From positions 101,416-165,415 of the forward strand of contig PABP01000022.1 of assembly GCA_002699585.1 (NCBI GenBank): 64,000 nt of DNA, given 5' to 3'. A program made the translations under genes and the position numbers. The DNA is from Anaerolineaceae bacterium. GTDB lineage: Bacteria; Chloroflexota; Anaerolineae; Aggregatilineales; Phototrophicaceae. The notes under the pieces were generated by a model that made no database searches, was not told the origin of the DNA, and saw only the letters and a list, made by a program, of their open reading frames with translations. Of this stretch, positions 19,050 to 29,129 are shown one piece after another (the first letter of the stretch is position 1; every line of letters begins with the position of its first letter).

Positions 19050-21251
19050 CTAGCGCTGCTTTTTGAGCAGCACAATGCTCAAGGGTGGCAGGGTCAGGCT
19101 CATACTATTCTCGAAGTTATGCCAGTGCCAGGGTTCGGCATGGCGACCGCCTTCGTTACCGACGTTGGTGCCGCCGTAGAACTCTGCATCGCTGTTGAGC
19201 AACTCTTCATAGAAGCCGCTTTCCGGCACGCCAATGCGATAATTCTCGCGTACCATCGGCGTGAAGTTGCATATCACAACGATGAAGTCCTCGCGATCAT
19301 GCGCATAACGAATGTATGAGAAGGCGCTGTTTTCGGCGTCGTTGGCTTCAATCCACTCAAAGCCTTCGGGTTCGACATCCAGCTCGTATAGGGCTGGTTC
19401 TGACTTATAGAGCTTGTTCAGGTCGCGTACCCAGGTTTGTAATTCCTTGTGTGTTTCAAAGTCCAGCAGATGCCAATCGAGACTCCGGGTTTCGCTCCAC
19501 TCCGCCCATTGGGCGATTTCCGCGCCCATGAAGTTGAGCTTCTTGCCCGGATGCGTGTACTGATAGCCGAATAGCAGCCGCAATGAGGCAAATTTCTGCC
19601 ACCAGTCTCCCGGCATCTTGCCCATGAGCGAGCCTTTGCCATGTACGACTTCGTCATGCGACAGCGACAGCACGAAGTTTTCGCTGAAGGCATACATCAG
19701 CGAGAAGGTCAGCTTGTTATGATCATATCGCCGATAGACCGGGTCTTTTTGCACATAAAAGAGCGTGTCGTGCATCCAGCCCATATTCCACTTGAAGGTG
19801 AAACCCAGGCCACCGAGGTAAGTTGGGCGCGAAACCATCGGCCATGCGGTGGATTCTTCTGCAATCGTGACCGCACCCGGGGCCTCAGCATGAATGATGG
19901 CGTTGGCTTCCTTCAAGAAGTCGATAGCTGCTAGGTTTTCGTTGCTGCCGTACTCATTGGGGATCCACTGACCTTCTTCTCTGGAAAAATCTAGGTAGAT
20001 CATGGATGACACGGCATCGACGCGCAGGCCATCAATGTGGAACTCTTTTAGCCAGTAGACCGCATTGGAAATCAGGAAGTTGCGCACTTCGTTGCGGCTG
20101 TAGTTGAATATGTAGGTGCCCCAATCGGGGTGCTCGCCCTGACGTGGGTCTTCGTGGCTGTACAGATGGGTGCCATCGAAGTAACTGAGCGCCCAACCAT
20201 CTTTGGGGAAGTGGGCCGGAACCCAGTCAAGGATGACGCCGATATTGTTCTGGTGGCATTTGTCGACCAGATACATGAAATCCTGCGGTGAGCCATAGCG
20301 GCTAGTGGCAGCGAAGTAGCCTGTCACCTGATAACCCCAACTGCCGTCAAAGGGATGCTCGGCAACGGGCATGAGTTCGATGTGCGTGTAGCCCATATCG
20401 ACCACATATTTCACGAGGTCATCAGCCAACTCGCGGTACGTCAGCCATTCGTTGTCTTCATCGCGCTTCCACGATCCCAGATGTACTTCATAGGTGGCCA
20501 TCGGTTGTTCAAGCGGGTCGGCGTCTGCGCGTTGGGTCATCCACTCGTCGTCTTGCCATTCATAGGTGCTGAGGTCGACCACGACTGCGCCGGTCTTGGG
20601 CCGCATCTCAAAGTGGAAGCCATACGGATCGGTTTTTTCCGCAGTGTAGCCGCGATGGTGTGATTTGATATGGAACTTATAAATCGTCCATTCTTCTAAT
20701 TCCGGGATGAACAGCTCCCAGACGCCGCTGTTCTCCTGGCGGGTCATGGGGTGCATGCGTTCGTCCCACTGGTTGAAGGGGCCTGTCACGCTGACGCGCT
20801 GGGCGTTGGGTGCCCAAACAGCAAAATTGACACCTTTGACGTCATCAACCTCGCGCAGATGTGCGCCCAGTTTTTCATAGACGTTCAGGTGCTTGCCTTC
20901 AGAGAACAAATACAGGTCGTACTCGCTGAGCAGCGGCTCGTACGCATAGGGATCGTGCTGTTCGTAAATGTCGCCGTTTTCGTGCGTGACCTTGTAATGA
21001 TAGGCGACCGGATAGCTGGTTTTGAGGCGGGCTTCATAAAGACCTGCATCATGAATGCGCGTCATTGATGTCGCGCGCGATTTGCCCTCTACTCGGACTT
21101 TGACATCGGTCGCGTAGGGTTGGAAGGTACGGAAAATTGTATAGTCATCGCCATCGGCATGCGGTCCAAGTATTTCACTCGCTTGGCCGTGGTTGCCATG
21201 AACCAGGGCGTTAATGGCGTCCTGATGGAGCGTGTCAGTCGATTGTGGCAT
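19050..21251 (-). CDS. glgB: 1,4-alpha-glucan branching enzyme (GH13)
   Basis: GlgB forms the alpha-1,6 branches of glycogen. The 733-residue chain has the N-terminal CBM48 region (GVNFAVWAPNAQRVSVTGPFN) and the GH13 catalytic regions: VILDWVPAHFP, DGLRVDAVSSMIY with the nucleophile Asp, TIAEESTAWPMVS with the acid/base Glu, and LSHDEVVHGKGSL. Length is normal for enzymes with the extra N1 domain. No other glg genes are in the window. Its start at 21251 leaves 44 bases to the gene upstream, which is on the same strand. Confidence 0.96.
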   Translation of the reverse strand: MPQSTDTLHQDAINALVHGNHGQASEILGPHADGDDYTIFRTFQPYATDVKVRVEGKSRATSMTRIHDAGLYEARLKTSYPVAYHYKVTHENGDIYEQHDPYAYEPLLSEYDLYLFSEGKHLNVYEKLGAHLREVDDVKGVNFAVWAPNAQRVSVTGPFNQWDERMHPMTRQENSGVWELFIPELEEWTIYKFHIKSHHRGYTAEKTDPYGFHFEMRPKTGAVVVDLSTYEWQDDEWMTQRADADPLEQPMATYEVHLGSWKRDEDNEWLTYRELADDLVKYVVDMGYTHIELMPVAEHPFDGSWGYQVTGYFAATSRYGSPQDFMYLVDKCHQNNIGVILDWVPAHFPKDGWALSYFDGTHLYSHEDPRQGEHPDWGTYIFNYSRNEVRNFLISNAVYWLKEFHIDGLRVDAVSSMIYLDFSREEGQWIPNEYGSNENLAAIDFLKEANAIIHAEAPGAVTIAEESTAWPMVSRPTYLGGLGFTFKWNMGWMHDTLFYVQKDPVYRRYDHNKLTFSLMYAFSENFVLSLSHDEVVHGKGSLMGKMPGDWWQKFASLRLLFGYQYTHPGKKLNFMGAEIAQWAEWSETRSLDWHLLDFETHKELQTWVRDLNKLYKSEPALYELDVEPEGFEWIEANDAENSAFSYIRYAHDREDFIVVICNFTPMVRENYRIGVPESGFYEELLNSDAEFYGGTNVGNEGGRHAEPWHWHNFENSMSLTLPPLSIVLLKKQR

Positions 21252-21295
21252 ATGCGCAGTCCCGCGTCACTATGAGCAAGTATAAGTCTATATTG

Positions 21296-22213
21296 CTAGT
21301 CTACCGCGATCAGTGCAATGCTTGATGTCAATTGGCGGAAGAATGTGCCAGCAGATGTGCCGGATGGTACTTCTGCACGGATGGTCCATATCCTATCGTC
21401 CTGACGACGCAGATACAAGCGACCCTGCCAAGTCTCATCATTTACTTCAAGAATGTAGACGAGTATCAACCAGCGGTAGTTGCCGATGTAGCGTGTGCTG
21501 CTAGTGGATACGGCCCCGTCATCCAGTTCGTCGAGTAAGTCCTGGCACGTGTCGATGAGCGAAAGCGGCGCACAATTATCCGGGTAGGCAAAACTGCTAT
21601 ACTCGACTGTGCCGCTTTGGCCCTCATAGCGCAGCCAGCCATTCTCGTCGCTGGCATCATCGCTGGCTTCCCAATCCGCAGGCAGGGTCCAAAACCAGCC
21701 ATCAGCACTGCTGCTGATGTACGAGGTCGCATCCAGATTGCTGATGACGTCTTTGTTTGTTAGCAAGGTCGCCAGCAGCGTATCGATGCCCTCAGCCTGA
21801 GTATGCACGCTAATCAAGTAGGGCGTATCCTCTGCCAGGAAGATGTAGCCATATTGTGTCGCGTCGTAACTTTCTGGGTCCAGGATGCCCACGCGCAGCA
21901 GCCAGTCCCGACCCATGCGCACGGGCGTAAAGATGCGGTCCAGCAGCATATTCTGGGTATCACCAACGCGCAGGGCGGCATCGGCCAAAGCCTGTGCTTT
22001 AGCGTCAGCTTGTGCCGGATAGATGGCCCATTCTGTGGACGTCAATGCGGCATCCAACAGGGCATTGACGCGCTCACAGCTTGCTGTGTCGCCATCAGGT
22101 GTGCTGCTCTCTTGCGCACCCGTTAACGATGGCTGCGTCAGGGAAAGAAGCAGCAGGCCCGCACAGGCCGCTGTACTCCATATTCGGATGATCTGCTTGC
22201 GATCAGGAAACAT
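21296..22213 (-). CDS. Secreted protein of unknown function
   Basis: The 305-residue protein begins with a basic stretch and a hydrophobic helix (STAACAGLLLLSLTQPSLTGA) that reads as a signal peptide with a cleavage site near AQES. The mature part is acidic, with many Asp, Thr and Ser and no recognised catalytic motif. It contains four Cys (SCERVN, NCAPL and DTCQDLL among them), perhaps disulphide-linked. I do not recognise the family. It precedes glgB on the same strand by 44 bases and could be cotranscribed. Confidence 0.7.
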   Translation of the reverse strand: MFPDRKQIIRIWSTAACAGLLLLSLTQPSLTGAQESSTPDGDTASCERVNALLDAALTSTEWAIYPAQADAKAQALADAALRVGDTQNMLLDRIFTPVRMGRDWLLRVGILDPESYDATQYGYIFLAEDTPYLISVHTQAEGIDTLLATLLTNKDVISNLDATSYISSSADGWFWTLPADWEASDDASDENGWLRYEGQSGTVEYSSFAYPDNCAPLSLIDTCQDLLDELDDGAVSTSSTRYIGNYRWLILVYILEVNDETWQGRLYLRRQDDRIWTIRAEVPSGTSAGTFFRQLTSSIALIAVD

Positions 22214-22444
22214 TGCATACCGTAAGAATTGTATTTTGATTCTCTCATTCTAACGCAAAATTTTGCCCCACGCTGCAATTCATGATGCATTGCCTAAGTA
22301 AATTGTCAACCAAATTGTAATGTTGAACCTCAATAGCTGAGGTTGGCTTTTTCTAGCGCAATGGATGGCCTCTCGGATTGCAAAACTGGGGCGCGCGATA
22401 GATACTTAGGCTGGTAATCACTCAGCAATGGAAGCCAATCTATC

Positions 22445-22975
22445 TTGACGACACAGGGCCGTTTTATCGCCATTGAAACGGTGGCGCATACGCCGCAGCA
22501 AATCCAACACGCCTTGCAACGTGACCTCCATCGGGCGGATGTCCATATCGTGACGACACCATCACTGGGCGATCTTGGTCGCCTGCAGGCTGAGCGTGCC
22601 GCTGAGCAGCCCAATTGGCTGGAACGTATTTACGGCGGCCTTGCCGATTTGCATGATTTTGTCGAATGCGAAGGCGGCATCCTGTCACTGATTCAGCAGG
22701 GCCAGCATGTGATTTGCATTGGCTATCGGCTGAGCCTGGGTGCGGCCAATCTGCACAGTGATAATCAGTTTGGCTGGTATCAGGTGACGAGTCAGCAGCT
22801 ACTCGTGCCGGATGTCTCCCTTATAGTAGGGGGCGATGATGCGCAATCGCTGCGGTTGAGCCATCTTTCCGAGGCTGACCCGCAGGCCGAAATCCTCAAC
22901 GGGATCAGTGAAGATTGGCAGCCCCTCATCGACAAAATCGCCTCGCTGCTGACGACGGATGGAGGTGCGAATTGA
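22445..22975 (+). CDS. Degenerate thymidylate kinase paralogue (predicted inactive)
   Basis: This 176-residue protein aligns by eye along its length with the thymidylate kinase immediately downstream. FIAIE matches FVVLE, VHIVTTPSLGDLGR matches HTIATREPTDNGWGR, PDVSLIV matches PDLTIYI and ILNGISEDWQPLIDKIASLL matches the tmk C-terminus. The P-loop is destroyed (TVAHTPQQIQ against GLDGAGTTTQ), the DRY motif is lost (GYR) and the lid segment is missing. Yet the frame is open and ends in a TTGA overlap with tmk. The start appears to be a TTG at 22445 with a weak upstream purine stretch; no ATG lies near the N-terminal homology. It may be a regulatory or structural partner of Tmk; this is inference. 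Confidence 0.7.
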   Translation: MTTQGRFIAIETVAHTPQQIQHALQRDLHRADVHIVTTPSLGDLGRLQAERAAEQPNWLERIYGGLADLHDFVECEGGILSLIQQGQHVICIGYRLSLGAANLHSDNQFGWYQVTSQQLLVPDVSLIVGGDDAQSLRLSHLSEADPQAEILNGISEDWQPLIDKIASLLTTDGGAN

Positions 22976-23610
22976 CCACTCAACTGACCATTCCCGGTAA
23001 ATTCGTCGTGCTGGAAGGGCTAGATGGGGCCGGAACGACCACCCAATGTGAGCGACTTTGCACCTGGGGACAGCAAAATGACTTCCATACCATCGCCACC
23101 CGTGAACCCACTGACAATGGCTGGGGACGTCAGGCACGGCGGGCCTTGCGTGGCGAGCTGCCCCTGTCGCCGCTGGCGCTGGCCTTCACTTTTATGGCCG
23201 ACCGCGCCCATCATGTCGGCTTGCTCGCGGAACAATCCCAACCCGTAAACAGCCTGATCGTCTCCGACCGTTACCTGTTTTCGTATCTGGCGTATCAGCA
23301 AACTGACGCCGCCAAGCCCCTGGACTGGTTCATTGAAACGGCCCAACCGCTGCCGCTGCCCGACCTGACCATCTATATTGATGTCCCTGCCGAGCGCTGT
23401 GTGGAGCGTATGCAGTCCGGTCGCAGCCAGGTGGAGCGTTTTGAACGGCTGGCGACGTTGCAGCAGGTCGAAGCGGCTTATGCGCGCGTCATCGATGCTT
23501 ATGAATCACGCTGTGCCATCGCCTGGATCAATGGTGACCGCCCCATGGATGCTGTCGAAGCCGACGTCATCCAGGCCGTTCAGCACATGCTTGCTGCTGC
23601 CGATAAATAG
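22972..23610 (+). CDS. tmk: Thymidylate kinase
   Basis: Tmk phosphorylates dTMP to dTDP. The P-loop GLDGAGTTTQ, the base-recognition motif DRYLFSYLAYQ and TREPTD (dTMP phosphate contact) are intact, and the basic lid segment RMQSGRSQVERFE is present. The frame extends upstream to an ATG at 22915, but a TTG at 22972 preceded by GGAGG at 22961-22965 with 6-base spacing is far better and gives the normal N-terminus (212 residues). The TTG overlaps the stop of the degenerate paralogue as TTGA, implying coupled translation. Confidence 0.92.
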   Translation: MTTQLTIPGKFVVLEGLDGAGTTTQCERLCTWGQQNDFHTIATREPTDNGWGRQARRALRGELPLSPLALAFTFMADRAHHVGLLAEQSQPVNSLIVSDRYLFSYLAYQQTDAAKPLDWFIETAQPLPLPDLTIYIDVPAERCVERMQSGRSQVERFERLATLQQVEAAYARVIDAYESRCAIAWINGDRPMDAVEADVIQAVQHMLAAADK

Positions 23611-23731
23611 CTCTTGATGCCATAGTCTCCTAAATAGGGGACGTTATCCTTGTTTTTTGCCTGTTGTTTGGCAGCAACCATCAGCCCTGACTTTTGTTAA
23701 AATAGAGATAAACCCAAAGAAGGTTGCAACC

Positions 23732-25657
23732 ATGCCCCTGACTTTTGACGAATTTGCAGTACCCACGTTTGAGGAATGGCGCAAAGTGGCAGTCGCCTCT
23801 TTGAAGGGTAAACCCTTCGATGCGCTCATCACGGAAACGCTGGAGGGCATTGACCTGCAACCGCTTTATCAAGAAAGTCACATTGAATTGCTCTCGCAGC
23901 GGTTGGCCATGCCGTATGCAGATGCCAAATCACGTTCCTGGTATGTCGCCCAGACCCTCGCACCTGGCTTGGATGCCACAGTATACAATCAACGTCTGTT
24001 GCACGCGCTGAACAGCGGCCAAACCGCAGTCGCCATTGATTACGATCCGGCAGTTCCCTGGCATAACGAGCTAAGCGACCTCGAAGCGGCCCTGGCGGAT
24101 GTCGATTGGTCACATGTGCCACTCTATATCCGTACCCATGTCAACGGTTTGCCGATACAGGCCCTCATTCAGGCATCGCGCAAGATTAAAGCCAAAACAG
24201 GCTACGTCGGCGATGACCCCTATGCGCTGCAAACCCGTTACAGCGATCCCTTGCCGCTGGCTGCTGCGCTTGATTTTATCGCTGAGGCGACAAATGCTGT
24301 TGCTAGGAGTAAATTGGGTACGCTTCTCGTTCGTGGTGATATTTATCAGGACAGCGCGGCACATGCCGTACAGGAATTGGCCTTTGTCATGGCATCGGCT
24401 GTGCAGCAAATTCGTGATATGCAGGCGCGTGATGTGCCTGTTGAAGTGGCTATCTCCAAAATGCATTTGCTCATGGCGATTGGGCCGCATTTCTTTATGG
24501 AAATTGCCAAGCTGCGTGCGCTCCGCTGGCTGTGGTCGCAAATCGTAACGGCTTTCGGGCTGGACCCGGCTGATTATCCGGCCCGCATTCATGCCCGTTC
24601 CGCCCGCTGGAATAAGTCACGCCTGGATGCGCATACCAATCTGCTGCGGACCACGACTGAGGGCATCGCGGCGGCAGTTGCTCAGGTGGAAAGTCTGGAC
24701 TTGTTCCCGTTTGATGTGCTCACTGCCGATAGCGACCCATCTGCGGAACGATTGGCACGCAATCAGCAGATCATCATCCAGCAGGAGTCGCACCTGGACA
24801 AAGTCGCTGATCCAGCGGCAGGCTCGTACTACGTCGAAAGTCTGACCGATCAACTGGCCCAACACGCCTGGACGCTGTTCCAGCAGGCGGAGTCCAAAGG
24901 CGGTTTTGCCGAAGTCGTGCAGTCCGGGTGGGTGCAGTCACAGATCAACGACACACGCCAACGTCGTGAGAAGCGCATTGCTACCCGTCAGGATGTACTG
25001 GTCGGGGTCAATATGTATGCCAATCTTGATGAAGATGTGCCTCCCGTCAAGCCAGCACCAAGCCGCATCGCATTAGCCGAAACCGACCTTAAGCTGAGCA
25101 GTTTTGCTGATACCAAAAAAGCCTTTCGGAAAAGCGCTGCTGTGGGTGAGGTCGCGGCGGCCCTGGGTTTGTGGGTGGCGCCATCGCCCAAAATGGGTTG
25201 CCATGCAGCGGCTGCATTCGAAGCACTGCGCGATAACATGGTTGCCTATAAACAAGCGACGGGGCAGGCTGCGCGTGTGTTCCTGATGAACATGGGGTCG
25301 CCTGTTTCCTACAAAGTCCGTGCTGATTTCGTGCGTAACTTCCTGGAAGTCGGCGGCTTTGAAGTCATTGACCAGGGGGGCTTCGATACGATTGGCTCAG
25401 CGGTCAAGGCGGCGGTCGATTCCAAAGCTCAGGCAGTCGTCATTTGCTCGACGGATGCGCTGTATAAAGACATTGTGGAACCCCTGACCAAGTCGCTCAA
25501 ACATGCCCAGCCGGATATACGCATCATGCTGGCAGGCTATCCGCCGGATGATGTCACAGACTTTGAGGAATACGGCATGGATGCCTTTATCCACGCCAGC
25601 GCCAATATCTACGCAATCAACGAACAGCTTCAAGAATGGCTGGGAGTCGGCTCATGA
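23732..25657 (+). CDS. mutA: Methylmalonyl-CoA mutase, small (beta) subunit
   Basis: MutA is the non-catalytic partner in the heterodimeric mutase that interconverts methylmalonyl-CoA and succinyl-CoA. The 641-residue chain has the TIM-barrel region (for example [18 protein letters not shown]) and a C-terminal flavodoxin-like domain that lacks the B12 lower-ligand motif DxHxxG, as expected for small subunits; the corresponding segment reads [14 protein letters not shown]. The ATG at 23732 (MPLTFDEF) with an upstream GAAGG is preferred over an in-frame ATG at 23657. It overlaps mutB as ATGA. Together with mutB and meaB it forms an operon for propionate or odd-chain/branched-chain degradation, or for 3-hydroxypropionate-type metabolism. 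Confidence 0.93.
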   Translation: MPLTFDEFAVPTFEEWRKVAVASLKGKPFDALITETLEGIDLQPLYQESHIELLSQRLAMPYADAKSRSWYVAQTLAPGLDATVYNQRLLHALNSGQTAVAIDYDPAVPWHNELSDLEAALADVDWSHVPLYIRTHVNGLPIQALIQASRKIKAKTGYVGDDPYALQTRYSDPLPLAAALDFIAEATNAVARSKLGTLLVRGDIYQDSAAHAVQELAFVMASAVQQIRDMQARDVPVEVAISKMHLLMAIGPHFFMEIAKLRALRWLWSQIVTAFGLDPADYPARIHARSARWNKSRLDAHTNLLRTTTEGIAAAVAQVESLDLFPFDVLTADSDPSAERLARNQQIIIQQESHLDKVADPAAGSYYVESLTDQLAQHAWTLFQQAESKGGFAEVVQSGWVQSQINDTRQRREKRIATRQDVLVGVNMYANLDEDVPPVKPAPSRIALAETDLKLSSFADTKKAFRKSAAVGEVAAALGLWVAPSPKMGCHAAAAFEALRDNMVAYKQATGQAARVFLMNMGSPVSYKVRADFVRNFLEVGGFEVIDQGGFDTIGSAVKAAVDSKAQAVVICSTDALYKDIVEPLTKSLKHAQPDIRIMLAGYPPDDVTDFEEYGMDAFIHASANIYAINEQLQEWLGVGS

Positions 25658-27801
25658 CCCATAATCCCGATTTTTCTAAGATCGAGTACGCACACATCAC
25701 ACCCAGCGCTGACGAACCGAAGCGGACGGGCAGGCCCTGGCAAACGCTGGAACAAATTGGCTTGAAGCCCTTATATACCGTTTCTGATCTGAACGATGTG
25801 GACCACCTGGGTTTTATGTCGGGGATGCCGCCCTATATGCGTGGGCCTTATCCGGCCATGTATGCCGTGCGACCCTGGACCATTCGTCAGTATGCGGGTT
25901 TTTCCACTGCCGAGGAGAGCAACGCTTTCTATCGCCGCAACCTCGCCGCTGGCCAGAAAGGGCTGTCAGTCGCTTTTGACCTGGCGACCCACCGCGGTTA
26001 TGACTCCGACAATCCGCGTGTGGTCGGGGATGTCGGCATGGCAGGGGTCGCCATTGATTCCTTGCTGGATATGCAAATGCTCTTTGATGGCATCCCCCTG
26101 GACCAGATGTCTGTTTCCATGACCATGAATGGCGCGGTGCTGCCGATTATGGCCTTTTATATCGTGGCTGCGGAAGAGCAGGGTGTTTCGCCAGACAAAT
26201 TGGCAGGCACGATTCAGAATGACATCCTCAAAGAATACATGGTGCGCAACACTTATATTTACCCGCCAGGGCCATCGATGCGCATCATCGGCGATATTTT
26301 CGCCTATACAGCGGAAAACATGCCCAAGTTCAACAGCATCAGCATTTCCGGCTACCATATTCAGGAAGCGGGCGGCACGGCTGACATCGAATTGGCGTAT
26401 ACGCTGGCAAATGGCCTGGAATACGTCCGTGCGGGTGTGAACGCAGGCCTGGACATCGATACTTTTGCGCCGCGCCTGTCGTTCTTCTGGGGCATCGGCA
26501 TGAACTACTTCATGGAAATCGCCAAGATGCGCGCCGCACGTTTGTTGTGGGCCAAGATCATCAAGCAGTTCGATCCTCAGGATGAGCGCTCCATGATGCT
26601 GCGTACCCACTGCCAGACCTCCGGCTGGAGCCTGACTGAGCAAGACCCTTACAACAACGTCACGCGCACGGCTATCGAAGCGATGGCCGCAGTCCTGGGC
26701 CATACACAGTCTTTGCATACCAACGCCCTCGATGAAGCCATCGCCCTGCCGACTGATTTTTCCGCACGCATCGCGCGTAACACGCAGCTTGTTCTCCAAC
26801 ATGAAACAGGCATCACCCATGTGGTCGATCCCTGGGGTGGCTCGTATTATGTGGAATCGCTCACAGCGCAGTTGGCTGAACGCGCCTGGGCGCATATTCA
26901 AGAGATCGAAGAACTGGGCGGCATGGCCAAAGCCCTGGAAACAGGCCTGCCCAAGATGCGCATTGAAGAAGCTGCCGCCCGTCGTCAGGCGCAGATTGAC
27001 AGCGGCCAGGAAGCGATTGTTGGCGTCAACCTGTACCCAACGGATGACCAGACTGTCATCGACATCCGAGAAGTGGATAACGCCTCTGTGCGGGAAGCAC
27101 AAGTCGCTCGGCTGGCTTACCTACGTGAAAACCGCGATGAAGCCATTGTGCAGTCAGCCCTAGCGGCTCTGACCGACAGCGCCAGAACAGGCGAGGGCAA
27201 TCTGCTGGAACCGGCGGTGAAAGCTGCCCGCGCCCGTGCCAGCCTGGGTGAAATTTCCAACGCACTGGAATCGGTCTGGGGACGGCATCAGGCGACCATT
27301 CGCTCGATTACCGGGGTCTATAGCACAGAATTTGGTGAAAATGATCAGATTCAGCAGGTTCGCGAACTGGCCTCTGCTTTTGAGCAGGTCGAAGGTCGCC
27401 GCCCGCGTATCCTGGTCGCTAAGATGGGCCAGGATGGGCATGATCGTGGGGCGAAAGTCATCTCGACCGCGTTTGCTGACCTGGGCTTTGACGTGGACAT
27501 CGGCCCCCTTTTCCAGACGCCCGATGAAGTCGCGCGTCAGGCGGTAGAGAATGACGTGCATATCGTCGGCATTAGTTCACTGGCTGGTAGCCATAAAACG
27601 CTGCTGCCCCAGCTCGTCACGGAACTGGCTCAACAGGGCCGCCCGGACATTCTGGTGGTCATCGGCGGTGTGATTCCGCCTAAAGATTACGACCTGTTGT
27701 ATGCAGAGGGTGCAACGGCTATCTTCGGACCCGGCACAGTCATTCCGGCAGCGGCGCGTAAAGTGCTCGACGTGCTGCAATCGCAATTGGCCCATAGCTG
27801 A
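25654..27801 (+). CDS. mutB: Methylmalonyl-CoA mutase, large (alpha) subunit
   Basis: MutB is the adenosylcobalamin-binding catalytic subunit. The N-terminal barrel has the substrate region [18 protein letters not shown] and [19 protein letters not shown]. The C-terminal domain has [12 protein letters not shown], the DxHxxG motif whose His coordinates cobalt, followed by [14 protein letters not shown] and GGVIPP. At 715 residues the length is typical. The ATG at 25654 overlaps the mutA stop, and meaB starts 13 bases after the mutB stop. Confidence 0.97.
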   Translation: MTHNPDFSKIEYAHITPSADEPKRTGRPWQTLEQIGLKPLYTVSDLNDVDHLGFMSGMPPYMRGPYPAMYAVRPWTIRQYAGFSTAEESNAFYRRNLAAGQKGLSVAFDLATHRGYDSDNPRVVGDVGMAGVAIDSLLDMQMLFDGIPLDQMSVSMTMNGAVLPIMAFYIVAAEEQGVSPDKLAGTIQNDILKEYMVRNTYIYPPGPSMRIIGDIFAYTAENMPKFNSISISGYHIQEAGGTADIELAYTLANGLEYVRAGVNAGLDIDTFAPRLSFFWGIGMNYFMEIAKMRAARLLWAKIIKQFDPQDERSMMLRTHCQTSGWSLTEQDPYNNVTRTAIEAMAAVLGHTQSLHTNALDEAIALPTDFSARIARNTQLVLQHETGITHVVDPWGGSYYVESLTAQLAERAWAHIQEIEELGGMAKALETGLPKMRIEEAAARRQAQIDSGQEAIVGVNLYPTDDQTVIDIREVDNASVREAQVARLAYLRENRDEAIVQSALAALTDSARTGEGNLLEPAVKAARARASLGEISNALESVWGRHQATIRSITGVYSTEFGENDQIQQVRELASAFEQVEGRRPRILVAKMGQDGHDRGAKVISTAFADLGFDVDIGPLFQTPDEVARQAVENDVHIVGISSLAGSHKTLLPQLVTELAQQGRPDILVVIGGVIPPKDYDLLYAEGATAIFGPGTVIPAAARKVLDVLQSQLAHS

Positions 27802-27814
27802 ATAGCGCGTTGCA

Positions 27815-28837
27815 ATGACTCAGGACCAGCCTGCTCGTAATCGTCGTTTGACCACTTCCGACTATGTAGACGGTGTCTTGGCTGGCGACCGTGCTATTCT
27901 GGCACGGGCCATCACCCTCGTTGAAAGCAGCGTTCCGACCTTTATGTCGCAAGCACAAGAGGTCTTGCAAGCGCTGATGCCCCATACAGGGCGCTCGATT
28001 CGGGTTGGCGTGACGGGTGTTCCCGGCGCAGGCAAAAGCACTCTCATAGAAGCTCTGGGCCTGATGCTGGTCGAGCAGGGTCACAAGGTCGCTGTGCTGG
28101 CCGTTGACCCGTCCAGCACACTCTCTGGCGGTAGTATCCTCGGTGATAAGACGCGCATGGTCTCACTGTCGCGCCATCCGAGTGCTTTCATCCGACCCAG
28201 CCCGACGCGCGGCACGCTCGGTGGGGTAGCCAACGCCAGCCGGGAAACCATCTTCCTATGTGAAGCCGCAGGTTATGACATCATCCTGGTGGAAACCGTC
28301 GGCACAGGCCAGAGCGAAGTCACTGTGCGTTCAATGGTCGATTTTTTGCTGCTGGTACTGATCGCTGGAGCAGGCGATGATCTGCAAGGGATGAAGAAGG
28401 GCACTGTCGAGCTAGCCGATGCCATCGTCATCAACAAGGCCGATGGCGACAATGTTACAGCGGCACAGGCAACGCGCGCCGAGTACGACCGTATGCTGCA
28501 TATGGCCCGACCGATTACCCCTGATTGGTCCCCACATGCTTATACATGCTCGGCACTGACTAAAGAGGGCATCCCCGAACTATGGGACGTTGTGCAGCAG
28601 TTCGTCGCCGTGACGCAAACCAATGGCGTCTTTGCTGAGCGTCGTCAGCAGCAGCTTACTAACTGGTTGGATGACCTCGTTCGTCAACAAGTGCTAACCG
28701 CTTTTTTCAACCATCCTGATATTCAGCATGATCTGTCGGACCTGCGCCAACAGGTGCTTGCGGGTGACATCACGGCCCAGGTCGCTGCTAGACTTCTCCT
28801 GCGCTGGCTGAACCTCACCCCGCCTGAGAAATCTTAA
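27815..28837 (+). CDS. meaB: Methylmalonyl-CoA mutase-associated GTPase MeaB
   Basis: MeaB is a G3E-type GTPase chaperone that protects and reloads cobalamin in the mutase. The 340-residue protein has the P-loop GVPGAGKSTLIEALG, DPSSTLSGGSILGDKTRM (switch region), ETVGTGQSEV and the base-recognition NKADGDN. These are the signature elements of the ArgK/MeaB family. Its position directly after mutB is the classic arrangement. A palindrome at 28942 may end the operon. Confidence 0.95.
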   Translation: MTQDQPARNRRLTTSDYVDGVLAGDRAILARAITLVESSVPTFMSQAQEVLQALMPHTGRSIRVGVTGVPGAGKSTLIEALGLMLVEQGHKVAVLAVDPSSTLSGGSILGDKTRMVSLSRHPSAFIRPSPTRGTLGGVANASRETIFLCEAAGYDIILVETVGTGQSEVTVRSMVDFLLLVLIAGAGDDLQGMKKGTVELADAIVINKADGDNVTAAQATRAEYDRMLHMARPITPDWSPHAYTCSALTKEGIPELWDVVQQFVAVTQTNGVFAERRQQQLTNWLDDLVRQQVLTAFFNHPDIQHDLSDLRQQVLAGDITAQVAARLLLRWLNLTPPEKS

Positions 28838-28941
28838 ATTTTACTGCACCCTCGTTAGCGTCTTTATACCCCTTGTTTGGGAAGAATACGGCGGTATCGT
28901 TTGGTTGGAACTTTTGATTTTCACAATTTAGCATTTTTTGG

Positions 28942-28969
28942 TGTCACCTTTTTTGCAAAAAAGGTGACA
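28942..28969. terminator. Perfect 28-base palindrome, probable bidirectional terminator
   Basis: The left arm TGTCACCTTTTTT is followed by GC and the exact reverse complement arm. As RNA it would form a hairpin topped by a short T/A-rich loop. It lies in the 292-base meaB-lutB gap; no other gene is seen there. A related run AAAAGGTGACAAAA occurs near 1511 without the second arm. Confidence 0.55.
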
Positions 28970-29129
28970 AAACACAAAGATCATAAATGTGAATGCAAGT
29001 TAGTTATCAGGCCACTTGATAGCCACCACACCCCCAATTTGCTATCATAGAAGCCAGCGTCGTTAGACGTCGGGCGCAGGGGCTTAAAAATCCTCACACC
29101 GCGCCGATAGCAGTTAAACGGAGCACCAT

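Noticed and set aside
22915..22971. ATG start of tmk at 22915
   Set aside because: It would overlap the upstream gene by about 60 bases; the TTG at 22972 has GGAGG at ideal spacing and matches the family N-terminus.
25966..27102. Minus-strand open frame of about 378 codons inside mutB
   Set aside because: It mirrors the mutB coding frame, a common artefact of codon bias, and has no family similarity.
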